Positions 26,602 through 35,062 of a stretch of 64,000 bases of DNA are shown piece after piece. The notes below the pieces were generated by a model. It searched no databases. It worked only from the letters and a program-made list of their open reading frames with translations, and had not been told where the DNA came from. This stretch comes from Agromyces sp. Marseille-P2726 (GTDB lineage Bacteria > Actinomycetota > Actinomycetes > Actinomycetales > Microbacteriaceae), in assembly GCF_902809835.1 (NCBI RefSeq), contig NZ_CADDWM010000004.1:51910-115909 (forward strand), written 5' to 3'. The translations under genes and the position numbers were made by a program. Each line of letters opens with the position of its first letter. The stretch's first letter is position 1.

Positions 26602-29600
26602 ATGAAGCGCGCACCTTCCGGGCCTCTGGATGATTCGGATGCCCTGTGGGCAGCGTTCGTCGATCCGCCCGATGCAGCCCGGCCGCGGGCATGGTGGCAC
26701 TGGATGGACGGCAACGTCGACCCTGCGGGCATCGTGCGCGATCTGCGATGGCTCCACGAGGTGGGCGTGCGCGGTGTGCAGATGTTCGACGGCGGGATGG
26801 GCGGTCCGCTGGTGGTTCCCGCGCCGGTTCGACCAGGAACGCGGGCCTGGAACGCGGCGATCGACGCGGCAAGGGGAACGGCGGCGGAACTCGGCATGGA
26901 ATTCGCCGTGGCGACCTCGTCGGGCTGGAGTGCGGCGGGTGGGCCGTGGGTGAAGCCTGGCGATGCGATGAAGAAGGTCGTCTGGTCGGAGCAGCCCGTT
27001 GCGGGAGGCCGACCGGTGGAGGTCGAGCTGCCCCCACTCCCCGCGGTGCCCGGGCTGTACCAGGACTGCCCCCGTTGGGGAGCCGGCGACGACGAACCGG
27101 CGTACGCCGTGGACTGGCGAGTGATCGCATTCCCCCGGAGTCCGGCGCACGACGTGCTCATCCCGACCCGGGTGGCGGCGTCGACCGCAATCCCCGACTC
27201 GTCGCCCCTGGTCGACGGGTCGTACCGATCGACTGTGTCGCTGCCGCGCGACCCCGACGGGTGGTCGACGGGCTGGATCGAGCAGGAGTTCCCCGAACCG
27301 GTGACCGTGCGTTCCGTCGTGGTCGGGCTACCCGGTCCGCGCGGGTTCGGCGCGGCTCCGCCGGCGGCGGCGACCCTGCAGGCCAGCGACGATGGTGCCG
27401 AGTACCGGGATGTCGCACACCTGCCGCCCTCGACGATTCCGGTGCGCACCGTGAGCTTTCCGGGCGCGACCGCACGGCGGTTCCGGCTGGTGCTCTCGGG
27501 TTGGAGCGCGGCAGACGCGCTTCCCCCGGTCGCCGATGGCGTTCGGCGCCCGCCCGTCCTGAGGACAGCCGAGACGTTCGAGGTCTCGGAGTTCGCGCTG
27601 CGCAGCGGCGGGCGCGTCCATGCCGCCGAAGCCAAGGCGGGATTCGGTGTCGTCGGAGACTACTTCGCCATGGCGACGCACGCCGACGCAGCGGCGGGAT
27701 CCGTCGATCCGCACGGGGTGCTCGATCTCACGGAGCACCTCCGCGACGGGATGCTGCGCTGGGATGCGCCGCCCGGCAGCTGGACCGTTCTGCGGCTCGG
27801 CGCCTCACTCACGGGCCAGACGAACGGTCCGGCCCCCGCCGACGCCACCGGACTGGAGGTCGACAAGCTCGATGGCGAGCGCGTGCGCGACTACCTCGAC
27901 GCGCATCTGCGGCGATTCGGCCTCGAGGAGTCGCCCGCGAGCCCCGGCACCGCCCCGGTCACGGCGCTGCTGAGCGACAGCATCGAGTCCGGCCCGCAGA
28001 ATTGGACCGACGCGATCCTCGAGCACTTCGAGCGCCTTCGAGGCTACGACCCGAGGCCGTGGCTGCCCGCCCTGACCGGCACGCTCGTGAGCGGGCCGGC
28101 CGACTCCGACCGGTTCCTGTACGACTACCGGCGCACGATCACGGAACTGCTCTCCACCCAGTACTACGGAACGCTCGCGGCCGAGGCGCACCGCCGTGGC
28201 ATGGCCTACTACGCCGAGGCGCTCGAAGACGGCCGACCACAGCTCGGCGACGACCTCTCGATGCGCGCGCACGCCGACGTGCCGATGGGGGCGATGTGGA
28301 CCTTCGACGCCGACGACGGCCCGCGACCGACCTACGTCGCGGATCTGAAGGGCGCGGCATCCGTGGCCCACGTGCACGGCAAGTCCTGGGTGGGAGCGGA
28401 GGCGTTCACATCGTTCGATCGTCCGTGGGCGTCGACACCGCGCACGCTCAAGCACGTCGCCGACCTCCAGTCAGCGCTCGGCGTGACCCGGTTCTGCATC
28501 CACACGTCACCGCACCAGCCGATCGACGCGCCACCGCCGGGTATCGCGCTCGCGCCGTTCCTGGGGCAGGCATTCACCGTGCACGAGACCTGGTCGGGAC
28601 TCGCGAGACCGTGGATCGACTACCTCGCGCGCTGCTCGGCGGTGCTCGGCATGGGCAGGCCCGCGGTGGATGTCGCGGTCTTCGTCGGCGAGGAGGCACC
28701 GGTCACCGCGCTCTACGAGCACGAGGTCGACACGACGGTACCTCCGGGCTTCGACTTCGACTACGTGGGACCCGGAGCGCTGATCGACACGCTCCGAGTT
28801 GAGGACGGTTCGCTCGTCGCGGACGGCGCGGCCTATCGCCTCCTTTGCCTCGGAGGATCGAGCGATCGGATGACGCTGGCGACGCTCCTGGCGATCGAGC
28901 GTCTCCTCGACGCGGGCGCGACCGTGGTCGGCCGTCGCCCATCCGCCTCACCATCGCTCGCCGACGACCCCCGAGTCTTCGAGGCGGTCTGCGACCGGAT
29001 CTGGTCGGGGCGGCGGGCGAGCGGGCGTGTGTTCGCAGACGCGGACCTCGGTGCAGCGCTCGCCGAGCTGGGCATCCGGCCCGCCCTCGAGATCGACGGT
29101 CCGCCCGTACGGCAGATCGCGCGGGTGATCGGAGGTCGGCGCGTGACGTTCCTGGCGAACCCGTCGAACGAGTCGATCGAGCTCCGGCTTCGCATGCCCG
29201 AGGAGGCTGCCCCCCTCGTGGCGTGGGACCCGGTGGAGGTTCGTGCCGAGCCGCTGCGGGCAGACGGGTGGTCCGGCGACGGGCCTGCGGCCTACCGCCT
29301 CCGGATGCCGCCCTTCGGCTCCCGTTTCGTGCTGGCGTCGTCGGCGCAATCGCCCCCCGAGCCCCAGGTGCAGCGACGACTCGCACTGGCTGGCGACTGG
29401 GAGTTGCAGCTTCCGGAGGCGAGAGCAGTCATCATGTCTCCGCATCCGAGCCTCTGGACCGAGTCCGAAGGCGACGCCAGGGCGTTCTCGGGCATCGGGA
29501 CCTACCGTCATGAGCTGGACGTGCCGGGTGACATCCTCGTGGCCGAGCGACTCGTGCTCGACCTCGGCGCGGTGCACGACATCGCCCGGGTCACGGTCAA

Positions 29601-29853
29601 CGGCACGGAGTGCGGTGTGGCGTGGACACCGCCGTTCCGTATCGAGGTGACGCCGGCGCTGCGCGCGGGTCCGAACGACATCCAGGTGGAGGTCGCGACG
29701 CCGTGGCGGAATCGGCTGATCGCCGAGGCGGGCGCGGCGAGTGGCGACGTCTTCGAGCCGATGACCGCGGTGTTCGAGTCATCCGCTGAGCCACTTCCGG
29801 CCGGCCTGGCCGGACCTGTCGTGCTGATCGCCGAGTCCGCGCCGCGAACGTGA
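26602..29853 (+). CDS. GH106-type glycoside hydrolase (alpha-L-rhamnosidase-like)
   Basis: 1083 residues from the ATG at 26602; the preceding GTG at 26599 is equally possible. The start RPRAWWHWMDGNVD (about 28-40) followed by GIVRDLRWLHEVGVRGVQMFDGG is the hallmark of the GH106 N-terminal barrel. TALLSDSIESGPQNWTD (about 454) and a C-terminal beta-rich domain with GTYRHELDVPG follow. GH106 enzymes remove alpha-L-rhamnose from flavonoid and polysaccharide glycosides. No signal peptide is seen, so it probably acts inside the cell after import. It is divergent from the ABC permeases and upstream of the binding protein, so it fits trimming of rhamnosylated C-glycosides. Confidence 0.82.
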   Translation: MKRAPSGPLDDSDALWAAFVDPPDAARPRAWWHWMDGNVDPAGIVRDLRWLHEVGVRGVQMFDGGMGGPLVVPAPVRPGTRAWNAAIDAARGTAAELGMEFAVATSSGWSAAGGPWVKPGDAMKKVVWSEQPVAGGRPVEVELPPLPAVPGLYQDCPRWGAGDDEPAYAVDWRVIAFPRSPAHDVLIPTRVAASTAIPDSSPLVDGSYRSTVSLPRDPDGWSTGWIEQEFPEPVTVRSVVVGLPGPRGFGAAPPAAATLQASDDGAEYRDVAHLPPSTIPVRTVSFPGATARRFRLVLSGWSAADALPPVADGVRRPPVLRTAETFEVSEFALRSGGRVHAAEAKAGFGVVGDYFAMATHADAAAGSVDPHGVLDLTEHLRDGMLRWDAPPGSWTVLRLGASLTGQTNGPAPADATGLEVDKLDGERVRDYLDAHLRRFGLEESPASPGTAPVTALLSDSIESGPQNWTDAILEHFERLRGYDPRPWLPALTGTLVSGPADSDRFLYDYRRTITELLSTQYYGTLAAEAHRRGMAYYAEALEDGRPQLGDDLSMRAHADVPMGAMWTFDADDGPRPTYVADLKGAASVAHVHGKSWVGAEAFTSFDRPWASTPRTLKHVADLQSALGVTRFCIHTSPHQPIDAPPPGIALAPFLGQAFTVHETWSGLARPWIDYLARCSAVLGMGRPAVDVAVFVGEEAPVTALYEHEVDTTVPPGFDFDYVGPGALIDTLRVEDGSLVADGAAYRLLCLGGSSDRMTLATLLAIERLLDAGATVVGRRPSASPSLADDPRVFEAVCDRIWSGRRASGRVFADADLGAALAELGIRPALEIDGPPVRQIARVIGGRRVTFLANPSNESIELRLRMPEEAAPLVAWDPVEVRAEPLRADGWSGDGPAAYRLRMPPFGSRFVLASSAQSPPEPQVQRRLALAGDWELQLPEARAVIMSPHPSLWTESEGDARAFSGIGTYRHELDVPGDILVAERLVLDLGAVHDIARVTVNGTECGVAWTPPFRIEVTPALRAGPNDIQVEVATPWRNRLIAEAGAASGDVFEPMTAVFESSAEPLPAGLAGPVVLIAESAPRT

Positions 29854-29898
29854 GGGTCGGGCCGGCCCGAACGGGAATCACTGGGACTATTGCCGCAC

Positions 29899-29920
29899 AT
29901 CACAGATACTAATGTCGGAA
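29899..29920 (+). promoter_or_regulatory. motif shared with the 26501 region, ahead of the binding-protein gene
   Basis: ATCACA, two extra bases, TACT, three bases, GTCGGAA. Apart from the two inserted bases and the 3-nt variable part it matches 26501-26520. It lies about 80 bp upstream of the ATG at 30003 and includes TACTAA, which could be a -10 box. Promoter or operator function is inferred from recurrence only. Confidence 0.45.
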
Positions 29921-30002
29921 TTGTGCGAATGTGTGTCAGGCTGAATGGGCAGCCAGAGGTCGAGCCCGCCCACTGGCGACAACGACGTCAGGAAGGTCCG
30001 AA

Positions 30003-31298
30003 ATGCCACAGCACCCCGCATCCAGGTCGCTTCGGTGGTCGCTTCTCGCGGCCCCCGTTGCCGGAGTCATGGTCCTCGCCGGTTGTTCCGGCGGTGCCGC
30101 CGAGGACAGCGGCAGCACCGACGGCGCGTCCGCAGGCGGCTTCACACTCATGGTCGCCCAGGCGAACGACGCCGACGACTTCTACGCTCAGATGGTGGAC
30201 GCCTACACGGCAGAGACCGGCGCTGAGATCGAGGTGATCCCATACCCGTCCGACGCCTACAACACGCAGGTCACGACGCAGTTCCAGGCCGGCAACGCGG
30301 CCGACGTCGCGATCCTCTCGCCCGGAACGGGCCAGCCCATCTCGGTGATCACGCTCGCCGAGGCGGGCTTCCTCGAGCCGCTCGATGACACGTCGGCAGG
30401 CGTGATCCCCGAGGGCACGGAGTCGCTCTACGAGGTGGACGGCGAGATCTACGGCCAGCCGACCGCGCTGACCCCCGTCGGACTGATCTGGAACGCCGCC
30501 GCCGGAGCCGAGGCGGGTGTCGACGAGTACCCGGCCACGTACGACGACCTCCTCGCCGCGTGCACGGACGCGCGGGCGGGCGGCAAGTCGTTCACGGTCC
30601 TCGCTGGCGCGATCCCCTTCAACACCGGTCTCTTCGCGCAGCTCGTCTCGGCGACCCGCGTGTACGAGGAGACGCCCGACTGGAATGAGCAGCGCGCCGC
30701 CGGCGACGTCACGTTCGCCGACAGCGGCTGGAAGCAGACCCTCGAGGACGTCGTCGCGATGAACGAGGGCGGCTGCTTCCAGGACGGCGCAGCAGGCGGC
30801 ACGTTCGACGCCATCACCGCAGGCATCGGCGGCGGCACCTCGCTCACGGCCGCCGTCCCGGGCAGCGCCGCGACCTCGATCGGCGAAGCCGCCGGAATCG
30901 ACCTCACCGTGCAGGCGTTCCCCCCGGCCGATGGCCAGGGCGACTTCACCCTCGCCTCCGCCAACTACGCGTGGGCGATCAACGCCGCTGCCGACGATGA
31001 CGCCAAGGCCGCCGCTCAGGACTTCCTCGACTGGGTCGCTGAGCCCGAGCAGGCGCAGAAGTACGCCGACCTCTCGGGTGCCGTTCCGATCACCGGAGTG
31101 AGCGCCGACACCCTCCTGCCCGAGTACGAGCCGATCGGTGCGCTGCTCGAGTCGGGTGCCTTCACCGGGCTGCCCAACTCCACGTGGCCGAACCCGGCCG
31201 TCTACGACGCGCTCGGCGTCGGAGTGCAGGGCCTCCTGACCGGTCAGAAGACCGTGGACCAGGTGCTCGCCGACATGGACGCGGCCTGGGGCGACTGA
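30003..31298 (+). CDS. sugar ABC transporter substrate-binding lipoprotein
   Basis: 431 residues from the ATG at 30003, preceded by AGGAAGG. Lipoprotein signal peptide with lipobox VLAGC (Cys about residue 27), then a Gly/Ser/Ala-rich tether and an extracellular solute-binding protein type 1 (MalE-like) body. The body shows ANDADDFYAQMVDAYTAETG at its beginning and AAQDFLDWVAEPEQAQKYAD near residue 340. It delivers ligand to the permeases encoded at 24638-26443. A strong hairpin follows the stop codon. The ligand is unknown; the neighbourhood suggests a plant glycoside. Confidence 0.92.
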   Translation: MPQHPASRSLRWSLLAAPVAGVMVLAGCSGGAAEDSGSTDGASAGGFTLMVAQANDADDFYAQMVDAYTAETGAEIEVIPYPSDAYNTQVTTQFQAGNAADVAILSPGTGQPISVITLAEAGFLEPLDDTSAGVIPEGTESLYEVDGEIYGQPTALTPVGLIWNAAAGAEAGVDEYPATYDDLLAACTDARAGGKSFTVLAGAIPFNTGLFAQLVSATRVYEETPDWNEQRAAGDVTFADSGWKQTLEDVVAMNEGGCFQDGAAGGTFDAITAGIGGGTSLTAAVPGSAATSIGEAAGIDLTVQAFPPADGQGDFTLASANYAWAINAAADDDAKAAAQDFLDWVAEPEQAQKYADLSGAVPITGVSADTLLPEYEPIGALLESGAFTGLPNSTWPNPAVYDALGVGVQGLLTGQKTVDQVLADMDAAWGD

Positions 31299-31322
31299 GC
31301 AACCCATCGCATCCTGATCAGT

Positions 31323-31353
31323 CGCCGCCCGGTGCCTCGTGCGCCGGGCGGCG
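31323..31353 (+). terminator. strong GC hairpin between binding-protein and GH3 genes
   Basis: Perfect 10-bp stem CGCCGCCCGG / CCGGGCGGCG with an 11-nt loop, starting 25 bp after the binding-protein stop and followed only by a short ATTC. It could terminate part of the transcripts or stabilise the upstream mRNA, a common way to make more binding protein than downstream enzyme. Confidence 0.55.
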
Positions 31354-31385
31354 ATTCATGTTCACCCAAGGACGAGGAGCCGCTG

Positions 31386-33560
31386 ATGCCCCCGAGCCGC
31401 CGTGTCCGAGCGCTCATCGACGGGTTGAGCTGGGCTGAGAAGCTCGGCCAGCTGCAGATCGTGTTCCGCCCGTCGCTCCACGAGGCGAAGCAGCTCGTGC
31501 GAGGCGGCATCGGTTCCGTGTTCTGGCCCAGGTCGTCCGCCGCCGTCAACGCGCTGCAGCGGGTTGCGGTCGAGGAGACCCGGCTCGGCATCCCGGTGCT
31601 CGTGGGGCTGGACGTCGTCCACGGGCACCGCACGACGGCGCCGATCCCGCTCGCCCAGGCGGCGACGTTCGACCGCGACCTGGTGCGCGAGCTCGCCCGC
31701 CTCGCCGCAGCCGAGGCGAGGTCGGCCGGCGTGACCTGGACGTTCTCGCCGATGATCGACGTGTCCCGCGATCCGCGGTGGGGCCGCGTTGCCGAAGGCT
31801 TCGGTGAGGATGTCTACATCACCGCCGAGATGGGCCGTGCGATGGTGCGCGGCTACCACGGCGAGGAACTCGCGGCATCCGATGCCATCGCCGCGACGGC
31901 CAAGCACTTCGTCGCGTACGGCCAGCCCGAGGGCGGCCGTGACTACAACACGGCGGATGCCTCGGAGCACCGCCTGCGCAATGTGCACCTCGAGCCGTTC
32001 CGAGCGGCGGTCGAGACCGGCGCGGCCGCCGTCATGGCCTCGTTCAACACCGTCGACGGTCGCCCGATGCACGCGAACCGACGGCTGCTCACGGACGTGC
32101 TGAAGTCCGAATGGGGATTCGACGGAATCGTCGTCGGCGACGCCGACGGCGTGCGGAACCTCATCCCGCACCGGGTCGCCGCCGACCTCGCCGACGCGGT
32201 TCGGCTGGCGTACGGCGCCGGACTCGACGTCGAGATGGGCGGAGCGCCGAGTGACCTGAACCCGTCGGAGCTCGCTCCGGATCGACTCGACCCCGCGCGC
32301 CTCGACGACGCCGTTGGCCGTGTGCTCGCGCTGAAGGAGGCCCTCGGGCTGTTCGATGACCCCTACGTTCCCGAGGCGGATGAGCGGACGGAACCCACCC
32401 ACGAGGCTCGACGGCTCGTGCGAACCGCAGCGGCGCGCTCGGCGGTCCTGCTGAAGAACGACGGCACATTGCCGCTGCGGCGTCCGCGCCGCGTGCTCGT
32501 GACCGGCCCGTACGCCGAGTCGGCCGACCATCTCGGCGCGTGGACGCAGTCCTTCGCGGCGCCGGCCGGGAGCATCGCCGACGAGCTCGGGGAACGGATG
32601 CCACAGGCGGAGCTCCGGGTGGCGCCCGGCGTCCGCTTCCTCGACGACGACGCCTCGGGCATCCCTCTTGTCGTCGCCGCAGCACGAGAGGCCGACATCG
32701 TGCTCGTCTTCGCAGGCGAGCCGAGTTCACTCACGGGTGAGGCCGCGTCACGCAGCGACCTCCGCCTCCCCGGCCGGCAGGAGGAGCTCATCAGGGCGAT
32801 CGCCGGCACGGGCACGCCGTTCGTGGTCGTGCTCGAGACCGGTCGGCCGCTCGTGGTCGCCGACTGGATCGACCGCGCGCCGGCCGTCATCGTCGCGTGG
32901 CACGGCGGCACCGAGGCGGCCGCCGCGATCGTCGACATCCTGCTCGGCGATGCCGAACCGTCGGGTCGGCTGCCGATGTCGTTCCCCAGGTCGTCTGCGC
33001 AGGTGCCGATCCATTACGCCCACGAGCTCACCGGCCGACCCGCCACCGTGGGCGGCACGCTCGACGAAACATCCGTCGACATCGGGCTCCACGGTCCCGA
33101 CAACGTGCACGAGAAGTACACGTCGAAGTACCTCGACCTCGAGCTCGGGCCGCAGTTCGCGTTCGGCCACGGCTCGGGATACGCCACCTTCGTGCACGGC
33201 GCGCCTCGCATCTCGGCGGATACGGTGCGGCTCGAGACGCTGGAAGCGGGCGCCCACGTCGTCGTCGAGGTCGAGGTCACGAACACCTCCAGCCGCCCCG
33301 GCGATGAGGTCGTGCAGGCCTACCTGGAGGATGTCGTCGCGAGCGTGGCGCCGCCCGTACGCCGACTCGTCGCGTTCGAGCGACGCACGGTCGAGCCCGG
33401 CGCGACGGTCACCGTGTCGTTCGAACTCGGAACGGCCGAACTCGGTTTCTGGTCGACGGATTCCGCGCCTGCGCGCTTCGTCGTGGAGCCCGGGCTCTTC
33501 CGCATCCACATCGGCAGCAGGCTGGAGCGCACGCAGGCGGTGGAGCTCGTCGTGCGCTGA
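31386..33560 (+). CDS. GH3-family beta-glucosidase/beta-xylosidase
   Basis: 724 residues from the ATG at 31386, with AAGGACGAGGAG upstream. N-terminal GH3 barrel: DPRWGRVAEGFGED (about 125), KHFVAYG (K173/H174), and the nucleophile D252 in GIVVGDADG. The GH3-C sandwich domain contains LLKNDGTLPL (about 360), and a fibronectin-III-like domain closes the protein (VTNTSSRPGDEVVQAYL). No signal peptide is seen, so it is probably cytoplasmic. It would remove terminal beta-glucose or related O-linked sugars from imported glycosides. It is third in the plus-strand set after GH106 and the binding protein. Confidence 0.92.
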   Translation: MPPSRRVRALIDGLSWAEKLGQLQIVFRPSLHEAKQLVRGGIGSVFWPRSSAAVNALQRVAVEETRLGIPVLVGLDVVHGHRTTAPIPLAQAATFDRDLVRELARLAAAEARSAGVTWTFSPMIDVSRDPRWGRVAEGFGEDVYITAEMGRAMVRGYHGEELAASDAIAATAKHFVAYGQPEGGRDYNTADASEHRLRNVHLEPFRAAVETGAAAVMASFNTVDGRPMHANRRLLTDVLKSEWGFDGIVVGDADGVRNLIPHRVAADLADAVRLAYGAGLDVEMGGAPSDLNPSELAPDRLDPARLDDAVGRVLALKEALGLFDDPYVPEADERTEPTHEARRLVRTAAARSAVLLKNDGTLPLRRPRRVLVTGPYAESADHLGAWTQSFAAPAGSIADELGERMPQAELRVAPGVRFLDDDASGIPLVVAAAREADIVLVFAGEPSSLTGEAASRSDLRLPGRQEELIRAIAGTGTPFVVVLETGRPLVVADWIDRAPAVIVAWHGGTEAAAAIVDILLGDAEPSGRLPMSFPRSSAQVPIHYAHELTGRPATVGGTLDETSVDIGLHGPDNVHEKYTSKYLDLELGPQFAFGHGSGYATFVHGAPRISADTVRLETLEAGAHVVVEVEVTNTSSRPGDEVVQAYLEDVVASVAPPVRRLVAFERRTVEPGATVTVSFELGTAELGFWSTDSAPARFVVEPGLFRIHIGSRLERTQAVELVVR

Positions 33561-33579
33561 GGCGGCACCGCTGGACGCC

Positions 33580-35058
33580 TCAGCCGAGCGGGGTGTACCG
33601 GAAGTCGCGGAACCGCACCTCGCCGTCGCCGGCGGCGTAGATCGCGGGCCGCAGGCTCAGCAGGTCGGCGGCCGTGTTGACGTGGTACCCCGAAGTCTCG
33701 TACCGGATGCCGTGCCGGATCCACTCCGCGCCCGGCACGAGGTACCACGACGTGACGATATGCTCCTCGTTGCGGATCCGCAGCCGCATCCGCCGAGCGG
33801 AGGGCGCGGGTTCGCGCCAGTGGGTGCGCCGGCCGCCCGAGTAGCTCAGCATCTTCTCGCCATCGATGCCCATGCCGCAGAAGAGCCGGTTGTTGAAGAA
33901 GAGCAGCAGCCCACCCTCGACCGCGCCGGCTCCGAGTTCGACGTCGACCTCCACCTCGTACGAGTGGTGGCCCGTGAGGATGCAGAGCGGTGAGGTGTCG
34001 CCCGGACCCGACCCCTTGGTGCGCATGACCAGTCCGTCGTCCACGCGGAGTCGCTGCGCCTCGCCGGGGTCGGGCGCATGGAAGGCCCAGCGCTCGCCGA
34101 GGCGAAGCGACGTGAAGTCGTCGTCGAAGCCTGACGAGGCACGTTGCGGCGCGGCATCCCTCGGCGCGGCCTGCGGGGCACCGATGTCGTCAGCTGTCGC
34201 GACAGGCCAGCCGTCGTCGGTCCAGGAGATCGGCTCCAGCAGGATCTGTCGCCCAAGGGTGCGGAACCCGTTCTCGTACCCATGCGAGACCATCCACCAG
34301 TCCCCATCGACGGACTCTGTGCCCGGCCCCGGAAGGATGGACGCGTGCCCGCGCGACCACCATCGCTCACCGGCGTCTCGCGTGCGCGCGACCGGGTTGT
34401 GCGGGCTGTTCTCCCACGGCCCGTGCACCGAGCGCGATCGCGCGACGATGACCATATGGCCGGTCGGGGGCCCGGCGGTTCCACCGACGGCGCTCAGGAG
34501 GTAGAACCAGTCGCCGCGACGGAGCAGCTTCGGCCCCTCGAGGGCGTACGCCTCCGTCACCCACTCGTCGGGGTAGCGCCATCCGTCGTACGCGTGCTCG
34601 AGTTCTCCGATCGTGGAGAGGCCGTCGTCGGTGAGCGCGATGCGCCGGATGCCGTTGACGAACAGGTAGCGCCGGCCGTCATCACCGACGACGTGCCCGG
34701 GATCGATGGCCCCGCGGATGCCGAGGTCGATCGGCTCCGACCACGGTCCGGCCATCGACGGCGCGTGGATCACGAAGATCGACGGCTCCGTCAGCTTCGA
34801 CCACGGCGTCGGGATGAACGGGATGTAGATGAAGAAGCGCCCGTCGTGCTCAGCGATGTCGACCGCGAACGTGCTGCCGAGCGGCTCGGGCAGCGCGGCG
34901 GACTCGAACGTCCAGTTCACGAGGTCGGTCGAGCGGTACAGCAGCAGGCCTGGTGCCGATTCGAACGACGAGTAGGTCATCCAGTACTCGTCGCCGACCC
35001 GGATGATGGCGGGGTCGGGGCGGTCACCGCCCAGCACGGGATTCGTGAAGGTCGTCAT
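33580..35058 (-). CDS. GH43-family glycoside hydrolase (beta-xylosidase/arabinofuranosidase type)
   Basis: 492 residues. The five-bladed propeller begins NPVLGGDRPDPAIIRVGDEYWMTYSS (positions 6-31; key Asp in DRPDP as base). The catalytic region continues with AIDPGHVVGDDGRRYLF and VTEAYALEGPKLLRR, whose Glu is the likely acid. A C-terminal beta-sandwich (about 310-490) reads as a concanavalin-like GH43 accessory domain. No signal peptide is visible. It is the last gene of the minus-strand unit that also encodes both fused CGD proteins and GMC oxidase 2 (4-bp gap), so a role in removing pentoses from C-glycosides is likely. Confidence 0.85.
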   Translation of the reverse strand: MTTFTNPVLGGDRPDPAIIRVGDEYWMTYSSFESAPGLLLYRSTDLVNWTFESAALPEPLGSTFAVDIAEHDGRFFIYIPFIPTPWSKLTEPSIFVIHAPSMAGPWSEPIDLGIRGAIDPGHVVGDDGRRYLFVNGIRRIALTDDGLSTIGELEHAYDGWRYPDEWVTEAYALEGPKLLRRGDWFYLLSAVGGTAGPPTGHMVIVARSRSVHGPWENSPHNPVARTRDAGERWWSRGHASILPGPGTESVDGDWWMVSHGYENGFRTLGRQILLEPISWTDDGWPVATADDIGAPQAAPRDAAPQRASSGFDDDFTSLRLGERWAFHAPDPGEAQRLRVDDGLVMRTKGSGPGDTSPLCILTGHHSYEVEVDVELGAGAVEGGLLLFFNNRLFCGMGIDGEKMLSYSGGRRTHWREPAPSARRMRLRIRNEEHIVTSWYLVPGAEWIRHGIRYETSGYHVNTAADLLSLRPAIYAAGDGEVRFRDFRYTPLG

Positions 35059-35062
35059 CGGT

